The notes under the pieces: generated by a model
The model's input: the letters and a program-made list of their open reading frames with translations, nothing else
What the model was told of the DNA's origin: nothing
The model's database searches: none
Shown here: piece after piece, positions 31,462 through 39,164 of the stretch
Layout: each line of letters starts with the position of its first letter
Position numbering within the stretch: position 1 is the stretch's first letter
Translations under genes and position numbers: made by a program
Virus record (IMG/VR): IMGVR_UViG_3300036766_000080
Coordinates: 1 to 40,014 of that record
Strand: one strand, 5' to 3'
Source: a virus
Length of the DNA stretch: 40,014 nucleotides

Positions 31462-33258
31462 ATGTATATAAAAGATTTATCTGACTTACAACTCAATCAG
31501 TTAATTGATAACCGATGGAAACAATCGGAATCTATTTGGGACACCGTTATCAAGATGTATGAGGAGAATCTAAAGGCATATAAAAATAATCCTGGTTGGC
31601 TCACTACTGTTCCCGTTAAACATTCTCGTGTCCGTGCTAACCGTATCTTCGTGAATGTGGAAGCCGTTATCAACTCTCTTATAGGCAATCAGCCCCAAGT
31701 AAATATCACTCCTAACCGAGAAACTCCGACTGCTAAGGAGCTTGCTCTGCTTCAAGAAAAGTTCTTCCGCCATAAGTTTGATGCCCTTAATGTTAAAGAA
31801 TCTATGCGTATGGGATTAAGAAATCTCTACTTCTCACGCCTTATTGTGATGAAGCCCTATTGGGATAACAAGCTCAATGACTTTAATCTAAAAGCTGTAG
31901 ACCCACGCAATATCCGTGTATCTAAGTCAGCTAAGAATGAGTCTGAATCTGAATTCGTTATAGAAGAAATCTCTGACACTTTAGAAAATGTTTCCAAGAA
32001 ATTCCCTGAAAAAGCTAAAGACTTGATGAAGGAGTTTGGCTATAAAGATGAGCAGGAAATGTATATTGCCAATCCAACTATTAAATACAAGGAAGCATGG
32101 ATTAGAGATTATGTCTGCTTCAAATACAACAACATTATCCTTGGCAAGATGCGTAATCCTTATTGGGATTGGGACGGTATTTTAATAACTGAAGAAGAGT
32201 CTAAACTCTTGGGCACAGTAGAAGGTGATGCACGCAGAGAACAAATGACGATGATTAAAGGTGAACAAGGTGCTAGAAAAGAACTCGCATCTCAAGCATT
32301 AGAACTTGAAGTTCCTATCCCTTTTGAGTCTTATAAGTTCAATCACTTTGACACTCCACGCAAGCCCTATATCTTCGCTACTATCTTTAACAACGAAAAC
32401 TCTCCAATCGGTCAGACAGACATGATTCAGCAAGCTATTCCTTTACAGGAAGGTGTAGACCGCAGGAAGAGGCAGTTTGATAACAATGCTGAACTTATGA
32501 ACGGAATTATTAAAGTTGATTCCAACACCATGTCTAAGTCAGATGCTCAAAAGCTTCTTTATGAGGCTAAAGGTATCATCTGGGGCAAAGGAGTCGTGCA
32601 AGGTGTGGCTCGTGAAACAGGCGTAGCTCTTCCATCTTTCTTATACGAAGACATGATTGATTCCCGAAGCGAGATTGATAACTTAATGGCGGCTTCGTCT
32701 GCTTTCCGAGGCGAAAGAGAAGGAACTGAAACTAAAGCTGGACGCTTGGCGATGATTGAGCAGTCCATGCTTCGTCTCAACGAGCTCACTCAAGTTGTGG
32801 ACTATGTATCTAATGAAGTATTCAACTGGTTTTACCAGCTCGCTAAGGTTGGTTATACCGAACATCACTATGCTAAGACTCTTGGAAAGGACAACGCAAT
32901 CAAGATTCTGTCAATCATACAAGATGATTTCATGGACGGCACAGAAGTAACAGTTATCGCAGGCAAGACTCTTCCTGAAGACCGAGTATTCAAGTATCAG
33001 CAAGCCCAAAACGATGTCGCCGCAGGATTTATTTCTCCTCCTGATTACCTTGAAATCGCAGGTTATGACAATCCTAAAGAACTCTCTAAGAACGCTGTGG
33101 CTTACAAGCTAGACCCTGTGTCAGCAGTAGGACTCAATGTTGCTCCAGTTGATGTCGGGTTAACGCCTCCAGGTGGAGCACCGCCAGTCCCTCCTGGGGA
33201 AGTTCCACAGCCAGGAGCAGTTCCATCGCCATTACAACCTAACGCACTACCACAATGA
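31462..33258 (+). CDS. Portal protein
   Basis: 598 residues from the ATG at 31462. An open frame from a TTG at 31366 crosses the promoter and terminator and is rejected. Portal-like N-terminus: RWKQSESIWDTVIKMYEENL, then RVRANRIFVNVEAVINSLIG, the usual clip-wing pattern. Long helices follow (SRSEIDNLMAASSAFRGE), and the C-terminus is Pro-rich (PPGGAPPVPPGEVP). The dodecameric portal sits at one capsid vertex, binds the terminase and admits DNA. The four-base overlap with the next gene is ATGA-type. Confidence 0.88.
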   Translation: MYIKDLSDLQLNQLIDNRWKQSESIWDTVIKMYEENLKAYKNNPGWLTTVPVKHSRVRANRIFVNVEAVINSLIGNQPQVNITPNRETPTAKELALLQEKFFRHKFDALNVKESMRMGLRNLYFSRLIVMKPYWDNKLNDFNLKAVDPRNIRVSKSAKNESESEFVIEEISDTLENVSKKFPEKAKDLMKEFGYKDEQEMYIANPTIKYKEAWIRDYVCFKYNNIILGKMRNPYWDWDGILITEEESKLLGTVEGDARREQMTMIKGEQGARKELASQALELEVPIPFESYKFNHFDTPRKPYIFATIFNNENSPIGQTDMIQQAIPLQEGVDRRKRQFDNNAELMNGIIKVDSNTMSKSDAQKLLYEAKGIIWGKGVVQGVARETGVALPSFLYEDMIDSRSEIDNLMAASSAFRGEREGTETKAGRLAMIEQSMLRLNELTQVVDYVSNEVFNWFYQLAKVGYTEHHYAKTLGKDNAIKILSIIQDDFMDGTEVTVIAGKTLPEDRVFKYQQAQNDVAAGFISPPDYLEIAGYDNPKELSKNAVAYKLDPVSAVGLNVAPVDVGLTPPGGAPPVPPGEVPQPGAVPSPLQPNALPQ

Positions 33259-33527
33259 AAAACGCACGACAAACATTCATATCAAATAAGATAAGCAAAG
33301 TTATGCACGAAGGAGTCCGAGGCAAGAAAGTTCCTTTGAAGCAAGCAGAAGCAATCGCATTTTCAGCAGCTAGGAAAATGACTCAACCAGGACGGTCAGT
33401 TGCACAACGAGCAGTGAAAGGAGCAGTTATAAAAGAAGCAGTTGCACCATTAGTGGGACCTTCAATAGTAAAAACAGCAATTTCAGCAGGAGCAAGAGCA
33501 TTAGCTGAAAAAAAGGGTTACAGATAA
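33255..33527 (+). CDS. Small basic Ala-rich protein
   Basis: 90 residues. NKISKVMHEGVRGKKVPLKQ, then AIAFSAARKMTQPG recalls short basic proteins found in many phage and plasmid contigs. The C-terminal part is Ala/Val-rich (VAPLVGPSIVKTAISAGARA) and may insert into a membrane or bind DNA. Coupled to portal by ATGA. Its role is unknown. Confidence 0.6.
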   Translation: MKNARQTFISNKISKVMHEGVRGKKVPLKQAEAIAFSAARKMTQPGRSVAQRAVKGAVIKEAVAPLVGPSIVKTAISAGARALAEKKGYR

Positions 33528-33631
33528 TAAGTAATTGACCGAAAAGTCATTAAACTAATTAACATTAGTTTGACCAAGCAATTCATTTTCAGTCGCAAGA
33601 CCAAGTTAATGAAGGGGCAGTCGTAAAACAA
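33528..33631 (+). promoter_or_regulatory. Structured leader before the scaffold gene
   Basis: A 104-base untranslated gap. AAACTAAT/ATTAGTTT (8 bp, loop TAAC) and GAC/GTC hairpins are enclosed by AATTG/CAATT, giving a small three-way arrangement. The motif CAGTCG occurs twice further on. No strong promoter boxes or T-tract. Confidence 0.4.
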
Positions 33632-34327
33632 ATGACAGACACAGAAGGTTTAGGAACGCTATCAGGAACTGAAACTCCTGCAGCCGTTCCAACGGAGGGA
33701 GCACCAGCTCCTACAGCAGATGAAACTCCTGCAGCAGAGCCAACGCTCTACGATTTGCCAGATGGTAGGAAAGTAGATGCAGAAACTCTGCAAAAGGAGT
33801 GGAAAGATAATTTCCTTCCTGACTACACTAGAAAGTCGCAAACACTTGCGGAACTAGAACGGTCAAACAAGAACATTAACAGACCCAATGAAGAGAAACC
33901 TAAGTGGCAGAACCCTGACTATGTTCCGCAGACTTATGCCGAGATTATTGAAATAGCCAAGGCACAAGCTCTAGCAGACATAGATAGCCGTGAAACCCAA
34001 AAGGTTGAAAAGCTTAAAGCGATTGAGACAGAAATAGGTAGTCAGATTTCGGAGATTAAGAAAGAAGACCCGAAGCTTGATGAAAATGCTCTGTTCTTAC
34101 ACGCTAATAAGTATGGCTTCACCGATTTGAAAGCCGCCTATACTAATATGCGAGACATTAAAAATGTCGCATTAGACACGGAGAAGCGAGTTCTGGGAAA
34201 CCTTAAAACTCGTGAAAATCCAGTCAATGTAGGTGCTGGAAAAGTTGAGAAGTCCGAAGGTTATGACCCTGTTGAAATGGGTCAATACAGGTCTGCACAG
34301 GAGTATCTTCAAAGGATTAAACAATAA
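33632..34327 (+). CDS. Scaffolding protein
   Basis: 231 residues. The Pro/Ala/Thr/Glu-rich N-terminal ~40 residues are probably disordered. Then LYDLPDGRKVDAETLQKEWK, a typical start of phage scaffold domains, long charged helices (EKLKAIETEIGSQISEIKKE) and a basic C-terminal end (SAQEYLQRIKQ) that usually binds the coat protein. Its place directly before the capsid gene supports the call. Confidence 0.8.
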   Translation: MTDTEGLGTLSGTETPAAVPTEGAPAPTADETPAAEPTLYDLPDGRKVDAETLQKEWKDNFLPDYTRKSQTLAELERSNKNINRPNEEKPKWQNPDYVPQTYAEIIEIAKAQALADIDSRETQKVEKLKAIETEIGSQISEIKKEDPKLDENALFLHANKYGFTDLKAAYTNMRDIKNVALDTEKRVLGNLKTRENPVNVGAGKVEKSEGYDPVEMGQYRSAQEYLQRIKQ

Positions 34328-34335
34328 ATAACAAT

Positions 34336-36068
34336 ATGACATTTTCAGAAGCAGTTACTTCGGTAACAAGGACATATATTGTTCCGAAAGTTGTCAACCG
34401 ATAGGCTTTCGTTAAATTTCTTCTGATTAACGGGGAACACCCAGAGATGGGCAACCCTCAAGAAGTTATCGCCCTTTTATAAATCAATAAGATAGTATAT
34501 AGTTCAGTAATGGACACTAATATACTAGCGTGGGTAGCAGGAATGTTTGATGGTGAAGGTTCTCTGACATTAAAGAGAGCTGTTCGCCACGGACATACTC
34601 ATCACCGAATTTGGATTACTATAGGAATGGCTAACAAGCCAGATAATGAAAAAGCATTAGTGTTAATGCAAAAGTTATTTGGAGGCTACATAGGAATCCA
34701 TAAGAATTCTGATAATAGAAATGACAGCATACATTGGACGATTGCCAGCCAAATGGCTTACGAATGTCTTAAAAAAGTATCTCCATTTCTTATTATAAAG
34801 AAGAAACACGCACAATTATTGATTGAATTTCAAGAAATTTGTGTTAGTCGCAAAGGCAAGAAGAACAATCTTGCCAAGTTTGAGCGACAAGCACAATATT
34901 TTGAAGAATTAAGGAAACTTAATACAAGAGGACGAATTACACTTGCAGAGACTAAGTGAAGAAACACCGAAAGGTGAAGCGATAGTCCGAACTGCCACTA
35001 TAATCTAACTGAAATGGCAGAGATAGACAGAAATGTTCTATCCCCCGAAAGGGAGTAACAAATTGCTACGACACGATTTCTAAGGGTTCACCAGCATTGA
35101 TGAACTTCTTGCAGAAGGCTATGTCTTGGAAGACTGGAACGCAATATCAAGTCATCATCAAATATCAGGATTCTACAAACGGTGGAAATACTGGCATTGC
35201 TGATAAACTTGATACAGACAGACAAAATGTAAGGACAACTATGAGCTTTAACCCTAAGATGACCTACAAGCCTATCGTTGTTGCAAACATTGAAATGGTT
35301 TTGAACCAAGGAGACGAAAGAGTTTTAGACCTTATGGAGACAGAATTTGATTCACAAGCTCAATCTTTGATTCAGCTTATGTCTGCAAACCTCTATACAG
35401 GTAACGGAGTTGGTAATTCCTGGGATTCTATCGCTAATGCGGCAGATGACGGCACTAACTTCTCCACTTACGGAGGACTTTCAAGAACAACTTACCCATC
35501 TTTGAACGGTTACTACCTAGCATCTGCTGGTGTATTGACTCTTACAAAGTTGGCGACTGCTTACAACGCAGTTGAAATCGGTATTGATAAGCCATCTCAC
35601 ATTATGACAACCAAAGCAATTTGGTCTACATACGAGAGCTTGCTTACTCCAACCGTCCGTGCTGGTTATACCCAGAACGGCTACCCAAGAATGGACGCAT
35701 ACGGTCTCGTTCCTCAATCACAAGGATTGGCTGGAACTCAAGGCTTTGATGTTCTCTTCTTCCGTGGAACACCAGTCATCAAGGACGAACAAGTCCCTTC
35801 TGGCAAAATGTTCCTCATCAATTCAAACTACTTCGGATTCAAGGGAATCAACCTTGCTTCTGCTGGTTTGAAGCAAGTTAACTTCAAGAAGACTTCAGAC
35901 GGAGTTCCTGCTGGCGTGCCAGGACGAGTTCCATCTACTCTTGGATTCAACTTCCGAGACATGATGAATCCAGTTGACCAGTTGGCAGAAGTCGGTCATG
36001 TGATTTACGCAGGTAACTTCATTTCCGAGAACCCACGCCTACAAGGTCAGTTGACAGGTTTGTCTTAG
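34336..36068 (+). CDS. Major capsid protein (HK97-fold), split by a group I intron
   Basis: Exon 1 is 34336-34391 (MTFSEAVTSVTRTYIVPKV region), exon 2 is 35066-36068. Together they code about 352 residues, a usual size for an HK97-type coat protein. Exon 2 has the SKGSPALMNFLQKAMSWKTG N-arm, long beta segments, VLNQGDERVLDLMETEFDSQ spine-helix region, and a C-terminal NPVDQLAEVGHVIY part. Position after portal and scaffold fits. The intron interrupts the N-arm, 19 codons in. Exon ends follow group I rules (see the intron entry). Confidence 0.88.
34498..34503 (+). promoter_or_regulatory. -10 box inside the intron, TATAGT-N6-ATG
   Basis: TATAGT is followed by six bases and the ATG of the LAGLIDADG gene at 34510, the same leaderless spacing as the HNH genes. 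It suggests expression of the homing enzyme apart from the capsid transcript. Confidence 0.5.
34510..34959 (+). CDS. LAGLIDADG homing endonuclease within the intron
   Basis: 149 residues with one LAGLIDADG helix (LAWVAGMFDGEGS, residues 6-18), so it should act as a homodimer. Acidic residues Asp 14 and Glu 16 are the likely metal ligands. It cuts capsid genes lacking the intron, near the insertion site, and drives intron homing. Its last codons overlap the conserved R region and the 5' strand of P7, so coding sequence and catalytic RNA core share bases. Confidence 0.93.
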   Translation: MDTNILAWVAGMFDGEGSLTLKRAVRHGHTHHRIWITIGMANKPDNEKALVLMQKLFGGYIGIHKNSDNRNDSIHWTIASQMAYECLKKVSPFLIIKKKHAQLLIEFQEICVSRKGKKNNLAKFERQAQYFEELRKLNTRGRITLAETK

Positions 36069-36131
36069 TAATTATCAGAACTTAATTTAGGTTTACGGTG
36101 AGCGAAAGACTACACCAGACCTCATAAAATT
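36069..36131 (+). promoter_or_regulatory. Structured leader after the capsid gene
   Basis: A 63-base gap. AGGT/ACCT (36089-36092 with 36119-36122) encloses GGTG/CACC, giving a two-tier hairpin. There is no T-tract, so it is not a standard terminator. It may set the ratio of capsid to downstream protein. Confidence 0.4.
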
Positions 36132-37103
36132 ATGGGAAATGCTAGAGATTTTATTCCAGCTTTGAATTATGGCAACAAGATTTTGCCATCTGACCTCGCT
36201 GGTATGCTGAATCTTCCAACTGTAGGAAACATTATCTATGTTGACCCAACAGCAGGAAGCGACACCGCCAATGGCGGAACAGCACAGAACGATGCGTATG
36301 CGACTGTTAAAAAGGCATACGACCAAGCAGTAAGCGGACAGCACGATGTTATTCTTATCTCTCCAACAGGAGGCACAGGAAGAACAACCGAGGCTCAAGC
36401 TATCGTTTGGAACAAGAGATTTACCCACCTTATTGGAAGTGCCGCTCCTACCCAAACTAACCCTAGGGCAGGTATGAGCTTCTCTGATTTGGCTGGAGCA
36501 GTCTGCTTCACTTTGACAAACAACGGCTGTATCTTCCAAAACATCACCATTGCTTCCTTCACGGATAACAATGTGTTGTTTAAACTTACGAGTGCTCACT
36601 ACAACTACTTCGGCAATGTTCACTTCGCTGGTATCGGAAACGATACTACTGGAGATGACACCGCAGGAAGAAGCTTGGTTTTGAGTGCTTCAGAGGAAAA
36701 TACTTTTGAAGGTTGCACTCTTGGACTTGATACTGTAACTCGCTCTGTAGCTAACGCTTCATTGGAGCTCACAGGTTCTTGTGCAAGAAACATCTTCCGA
36801 AATTGTTTGTTTCCAATCTTTGCTGATAACGCAGGTGCGTTGTTCGTGAAGGCTGATACAGGAAACTGTAATGAACGCTTCCTTATCTTTGAAAACTGTA
36901 TCTTCACCAACCCAACTAACGGCTCATCTACAACTTTGACGATTGCTATGAAGCTTTCCGCAACTGGAAACGGCTTCATCTATCTCAAGGACTGTATGGT
37001 CAAAGGCGTTACTGATTGGACAGATGTCTATACAGATTTATTCGTTAATATGCCTGTTGTAAATACTGCAAACCAAGGTTTTGCGATTATTGCGGCAACA
37101 TAA
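36132..37103 (+). CDS. Beta-helix structural protein
   Basis: 323 residues. After a short N-terminal segment, IIYVDPTAGSDTANGGTAQN with YATVKKAYDQA is the hallmark start of right-handed parallel beta-helix proteins, and strands with regularly spaced Asn/Cys/Phe follow (CIFQNITIASFTDNN, NYFGNVHFAGI, NIFRNCLFPIF, FLIFENCIFTN). Seven Cys lie mostly in the helix core. Directly after the capsid gene it could be a head decoration or spike protein; the fold is more certain than the role. Confidence 0.7.
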   Translation: MGNARDFIPALNYGNKILPSDLAGMLNLPTVGNIIYVDPTAGSDTANGGTAQNDAYATVKKAYDQAVSGQHDVILISPTGGTGRTTEAQAIVWNKRFTHLIGSAAPTQTNPRAGMSFSDLAGAVCFTLTNNGCIFQNITIASFTDNNVLFKLTSAHYNYFGNVHFAGIGNDTTGDDTAGRSLVLSASEENTFEGCTLGLDTVTRSVANASLELTGSCARNIFRNCLFPIFADNAGALFVKADTGNCNERFLIFENCIFTNPTNGSSTTLTIAMKLSATGNGFIYLKDCMVKGVTDWTDVYTDLFVNMPVVNTANQGFAIIAAT

Positions 37104-37106
37104 TAT

Positions 37107-37205
37107 ATGGCTAGAACAAAAAAGGTAGAAGTAGAAGAAGTAGATGTAAATGGAAACCCAGATGAAGCTGTTACTTTGGCACAACGCAAAGAAGAGCAAG
37201 TCTAA
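37107..37205 (+). CDS. Very small charged protein
   Basis: 32 residues (MARTKKVEVEEVDVNGNPDE...), highly charged. Position three bases after the beta-helix gene and a clean frame support it weakly. No function assigned. Confidence 0.45.
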   Translation: MARTKKVEVEEVDVNGNPDEAVTLAQRKEEQV

Positions 37206-37272
37206 TTAACAATTAAGTGAGTGCTACTCACGAACTGGATTAGGTTAAGAGCCGAAATCCTGAAATATCAAA
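37206..37272 (+). promoter_or_regulatory. Structured leader
   Basis: A 67-base gap with a perfect 6-bp hairpin GTGAGT/ACTCAC (37217-37222 with 37226-37231) and a second stem GGATT/AATCC (37237-37241 with 37256-37260) ending 12 bases before the next start. Confidence 0.4.
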
Positions 37273-37968
37273 ATGAACCAAATTTCGTTTCAAACCGCAA
37301 CACAAGTCTCAACATCACAAGCCTTCAAACTCGGTCAGAGAGCTATGACTCCTGACGGACGAGAATGGCAATACATTAAGGCTGTTTCTGCTATTGCAAA
37401 GGGCAATGCAGTCGTCCCTAATGCTGTTGTGTCTGTTGACCTTGTAAGCTCATCTACCGACTCCCTAGGACGCAGAGTCTTTATTACAAAGGCTTCTGCT
37501 GGCTGGACTGTCGGACAATTTGAGGACGGTATTGGCGTTGTTGATGATGGAACTGGCGTAGGTCAGACTTTCAAAATCAAATCCAACTCAACCGATACCT
37601 TAGAACTTTACCCAGAGTCAGCCCTAGCGACTGCTCTCTCGGTTGTAGATTCTGACATCACCATAATGACTATGTCTTATGTTACGAAGTCAGCAGTTAC
37701 CAGCAAGCTTCAAATGTGCCAAGGCATCTCACAAGTTGCTTTCGCTACAGGAGATTTTGGCTGGGCTTTGACTGATGGAGATGGTGCAGTTATCACAGGT
37801 AACACTCTTGTCGTAGGTGCTGGATTCACCACAGGTGATGACACAGTAGGACAAGTTATCGTATCTGTTATCACAGAAGCCCCTCTTACAGCTCAAAACC
37901 TTGGTTATGACATTGTCGCAAATGCGGCGGCTGACCAAAGTGCTCTCGTTCGTGCTTTTATCCGCTAG
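37273..37968 (+). CDS. Putative capsid decoration/structural protein
   Basis: 231 residues, Ala/Val/Thr/Ser-rich and almost free of Cys, starting MNQISFQTATQVSTSQAFKL, then GQRAMTPDGREWQYIKA. The small beta domain and the position after the coat genes resemble decoration or head-fibre proteins. No exact family assigned. Confidence 0.6.
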   Translation: MNQISFQTATQVSTSQAFKLGQRAMTPDGREWQYIKAVSAIAKGNAVVPNAVVSVDLVSSSTDSLGRRVFITKASAGWTVGQFEDGIGVVDDGTGVGQTFKIKSNSTDTLELYPESALATALSVVDSDITIMTMSYVTKSAVTSKLQMCQGISQVAFATGDFGWALTDGDGAVITGNTLVVGAGFTTGDDTVGQVIVSVITEAPLTAQNLGYDIVANAAADQSALVRAFIR

Positions 37969-38068
37969 TCTGATAATCGCTTCTGTCTCTCTCTTCGGAG
38001 GGGGACAGTATGCGGCGATTAGTCCGCCAGGGGAAAACGAAGCCCTTGTAATGTAGTTTTATAATGTT
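37969..38068 (+). promoter_or_regulatory. Leader with a UUCG-capped hairpin and outer stem
   Basis: An 11-bp stem (37983-37993 with 37998-38008) carries a C(TTCG)G tetraloop. An outer stem TAATCGC/GCGATTA (37974-37980 with 38015-38021) encloses it. A third hairpin AGGG/CCCT follows near 38029-38044. There is no T-tract after the large hairpin. TATAAT at 38060-38065 lies three bases before the next ATG. Confidence 0.55.
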
Positions 38069-38554
38069 ATGAACAATAGCGATTACCAAATCGTAAAGTT
38101 TACGAATATTACAGACTTTGATTTTCTCCCAGAAATGGGAGCGATGTATGATGGTCGCCCTTTCTTCGTCAAGAAGGGAGAATCAATGCTTCTGCCGTTA
38201 ACAATAGGAAATCATCTTGCGAAGCATCTAACGCAACAGATTTTCATTCAAAGGTGCGATGTGTCTGAAAAGGACACCACTAATGGAGTAGGAAAGCCTT
38301 TATGGGTAGACAGCGAGTATCAGGCTATTAAAGAAAAGATGCTCACTAATGCCTATGAAGAAGTGAAGGAGTCTCCGAAGTCAGCTACTGATGTCCTTAT
38401 GGACAAGGTCAGACAGCTTAATCAAGACACAGGAGAAAAGTTTGAGGCTAAGACCTATGCTGATAAGGCTGAAGTCATAGCTGAACTAAATAAAAGAGGA
38501 ATAGTTTTTGATTCACGAGCATCAAAGATTAACTTAGAGAAACTTCTCGTATAA
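38069..38554 (+). CDS. Hypothetical head-region protein
   Basis: 161 residues. The N-terminal ~75 residues are strand-rich (YQIVKFTNITDFDFLPEMGA, YDGRPFFVKKGESMLLPLTI). The C-terminal ~50 residues (FEAKTYADKAEVIAELNKRG, IVFDSRASKINLEKLL) resemble a small helical SAP/HeH-like DNA-binding motif seen at the end of some head proteins. Role unknown. Confidence 0.6.
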   Translation: MNNSDYQIVKFTNITDFDFLPEMGAMYDGRPFFVKKGESMLLPLTIGNHLAKHLTQQIFIQRCDVSEKDTTNGVGKPLWVDSEYQAIKEKMLTNAYEEVKESPKSATDVLMDKVRQLNQDTGEKFEAKTYADKAEVIAELNKRGIVFDSRASKINLEKLLV

Positions 38555-38618
38555 AGCTTGGGATAGCTTATACGCATAGACGCTCTAAGGAGGCAGGTGC
38601 AAGCCCTGTTATAAGCTA
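38555..38618 (+). promoter_or_regulatory. Leader whose closing stem ends at the start codon and encloses AAGGAGG
   Basis: TAGCTTATA (38564-38572) pairs perfectly with TATAAGCTA (38610-38618); the ATG is at 38619-38621. The 37-base interior holds AAGGAGG (38587-38593), a consensus Shine-Dalgarno 25 bases from the ATG, and a CAGG/CCTG hairpin. Folding would shorten the path between the ribosome site and the start or hide it. Confidence 0.6.
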
Positions 38619-39164
38619 ATGCAAATAGAACAAATAGATAAAGCAAGAATGGACGGCTTACGAGAGCTTTCAATCACCCAGAATAAAGTGGGTGAGGCAA
38701 AGATGGCACTTGATAAGCTCCAAAAAGCTACTGCGGAATTCATCACGCAGAGAGAAAAAGAAGCACTTGAAAAGATTGATGAGCTATTCAAGCAGAGTGG
38801 AGAAATAGTGGCACAAATCAACAAGAATTTTGCCGAGACTACTCAATTTGCCAATACAGTCGCAACCTTTTCAGGCTTCTTGGAAGAGATGTATCTAAAA
38901 GTTATGGATATGCTTTCTCTTCTTGAAGAGAAAAATAAGGCATGGGAGGCAAAGCTCAATAAAAGGACAGAAGACCTATCAGTCGTTGAATCCAAGCTCC
39001 AAGAGCAAGCTAGGATTCTTGAAAAAGAGAAACAAAACATTGAGGTTTTGAATAAAAAGCTTGATGACAAGCATAAATTATTAGCAAGTCGCCGAGCGTC
39101 TTTGGAACAAGCGATTAAAGACTTCAAACAAGATGGAACTATTGACAATACTGCAAAACTTTAG
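38619..39164 (+). CDS. Coiled-coil protein
   Basis: 181 residues, almost entirely helical with heptads (ALDKLQKATAEFITQREKEA; LEEKNKAWEAKLNKRTEDLS; LNKKLDDKHKLLASRRASLE). No Cys or Pro of note. A structural rod or tail/fibre chaperone is possible. It overlaps the next gene by 32 bases. Confidence 0.65.
   Translation: MQIEQIDKARMDGLRELSITQNKVGEAKMALDKLQKATAEFITQREKEALEKIDELFKQSGEIVAQINKNFAETTQFANTVATFSGFLEEMYLKVMDMLSLLEEKNKAWEAKLNKRTEDLSVVESKLQEQARILEKEKQNIEVLNKKLDDKHKLLASRRASLEQAIKDFKQDGTIDNTAKL

Larger units (their letters stand above)
34392..35065 (+). ncRNA. Group I intron in the major capsid gene
   Basis: A 674-base intron. P1 pairs the exon end CGAAAGT (34385-34391) with GCTTTCG (34405-34411), with the splice-site U opposite G34405. 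P10 pairs the first exon-2 bases CTA (35066-35068) with TAG (34402-34404). P3 is TTTCTTC/GAAGAAA (34417-34423 with 34958-34964). P5 is CCC/GGG (about 34440-34451). P7 is GACTA/TAGTC (34950-34954 with 34983-34987). P8 is CACC-GAAA-GGTG (34965-34976). The P-like element AACGGGGAAC matches the T4 td intron. The intron ends in G35065. A LAGLIDADG gene occupies the P6 region. Confidence 0.92.

Noticed and set aside
34451-34455. GCAAC as the intron guide pairing with the exon end GTTGT
   Set aside because: It lies in the Q region of the intron core, about 55 bases too far in. GCTTTCG at 34405 gives a longer P1 and agrees with P10 and the capsid reading frame.
36093-36623. 176-codon minus-strand open frame
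   Set aside because: It opposes the well-formed beta-helix gene and has no promoter, recognisable domain or sensible composition.
38555-38618. tRNA-like element
   Set aside because: A closing stem and a TGCAAGC loop resemble an acceptor stem and T-arm, but there is no D-arm, no anticodon arm with a 7-base loop and no standard lengths.
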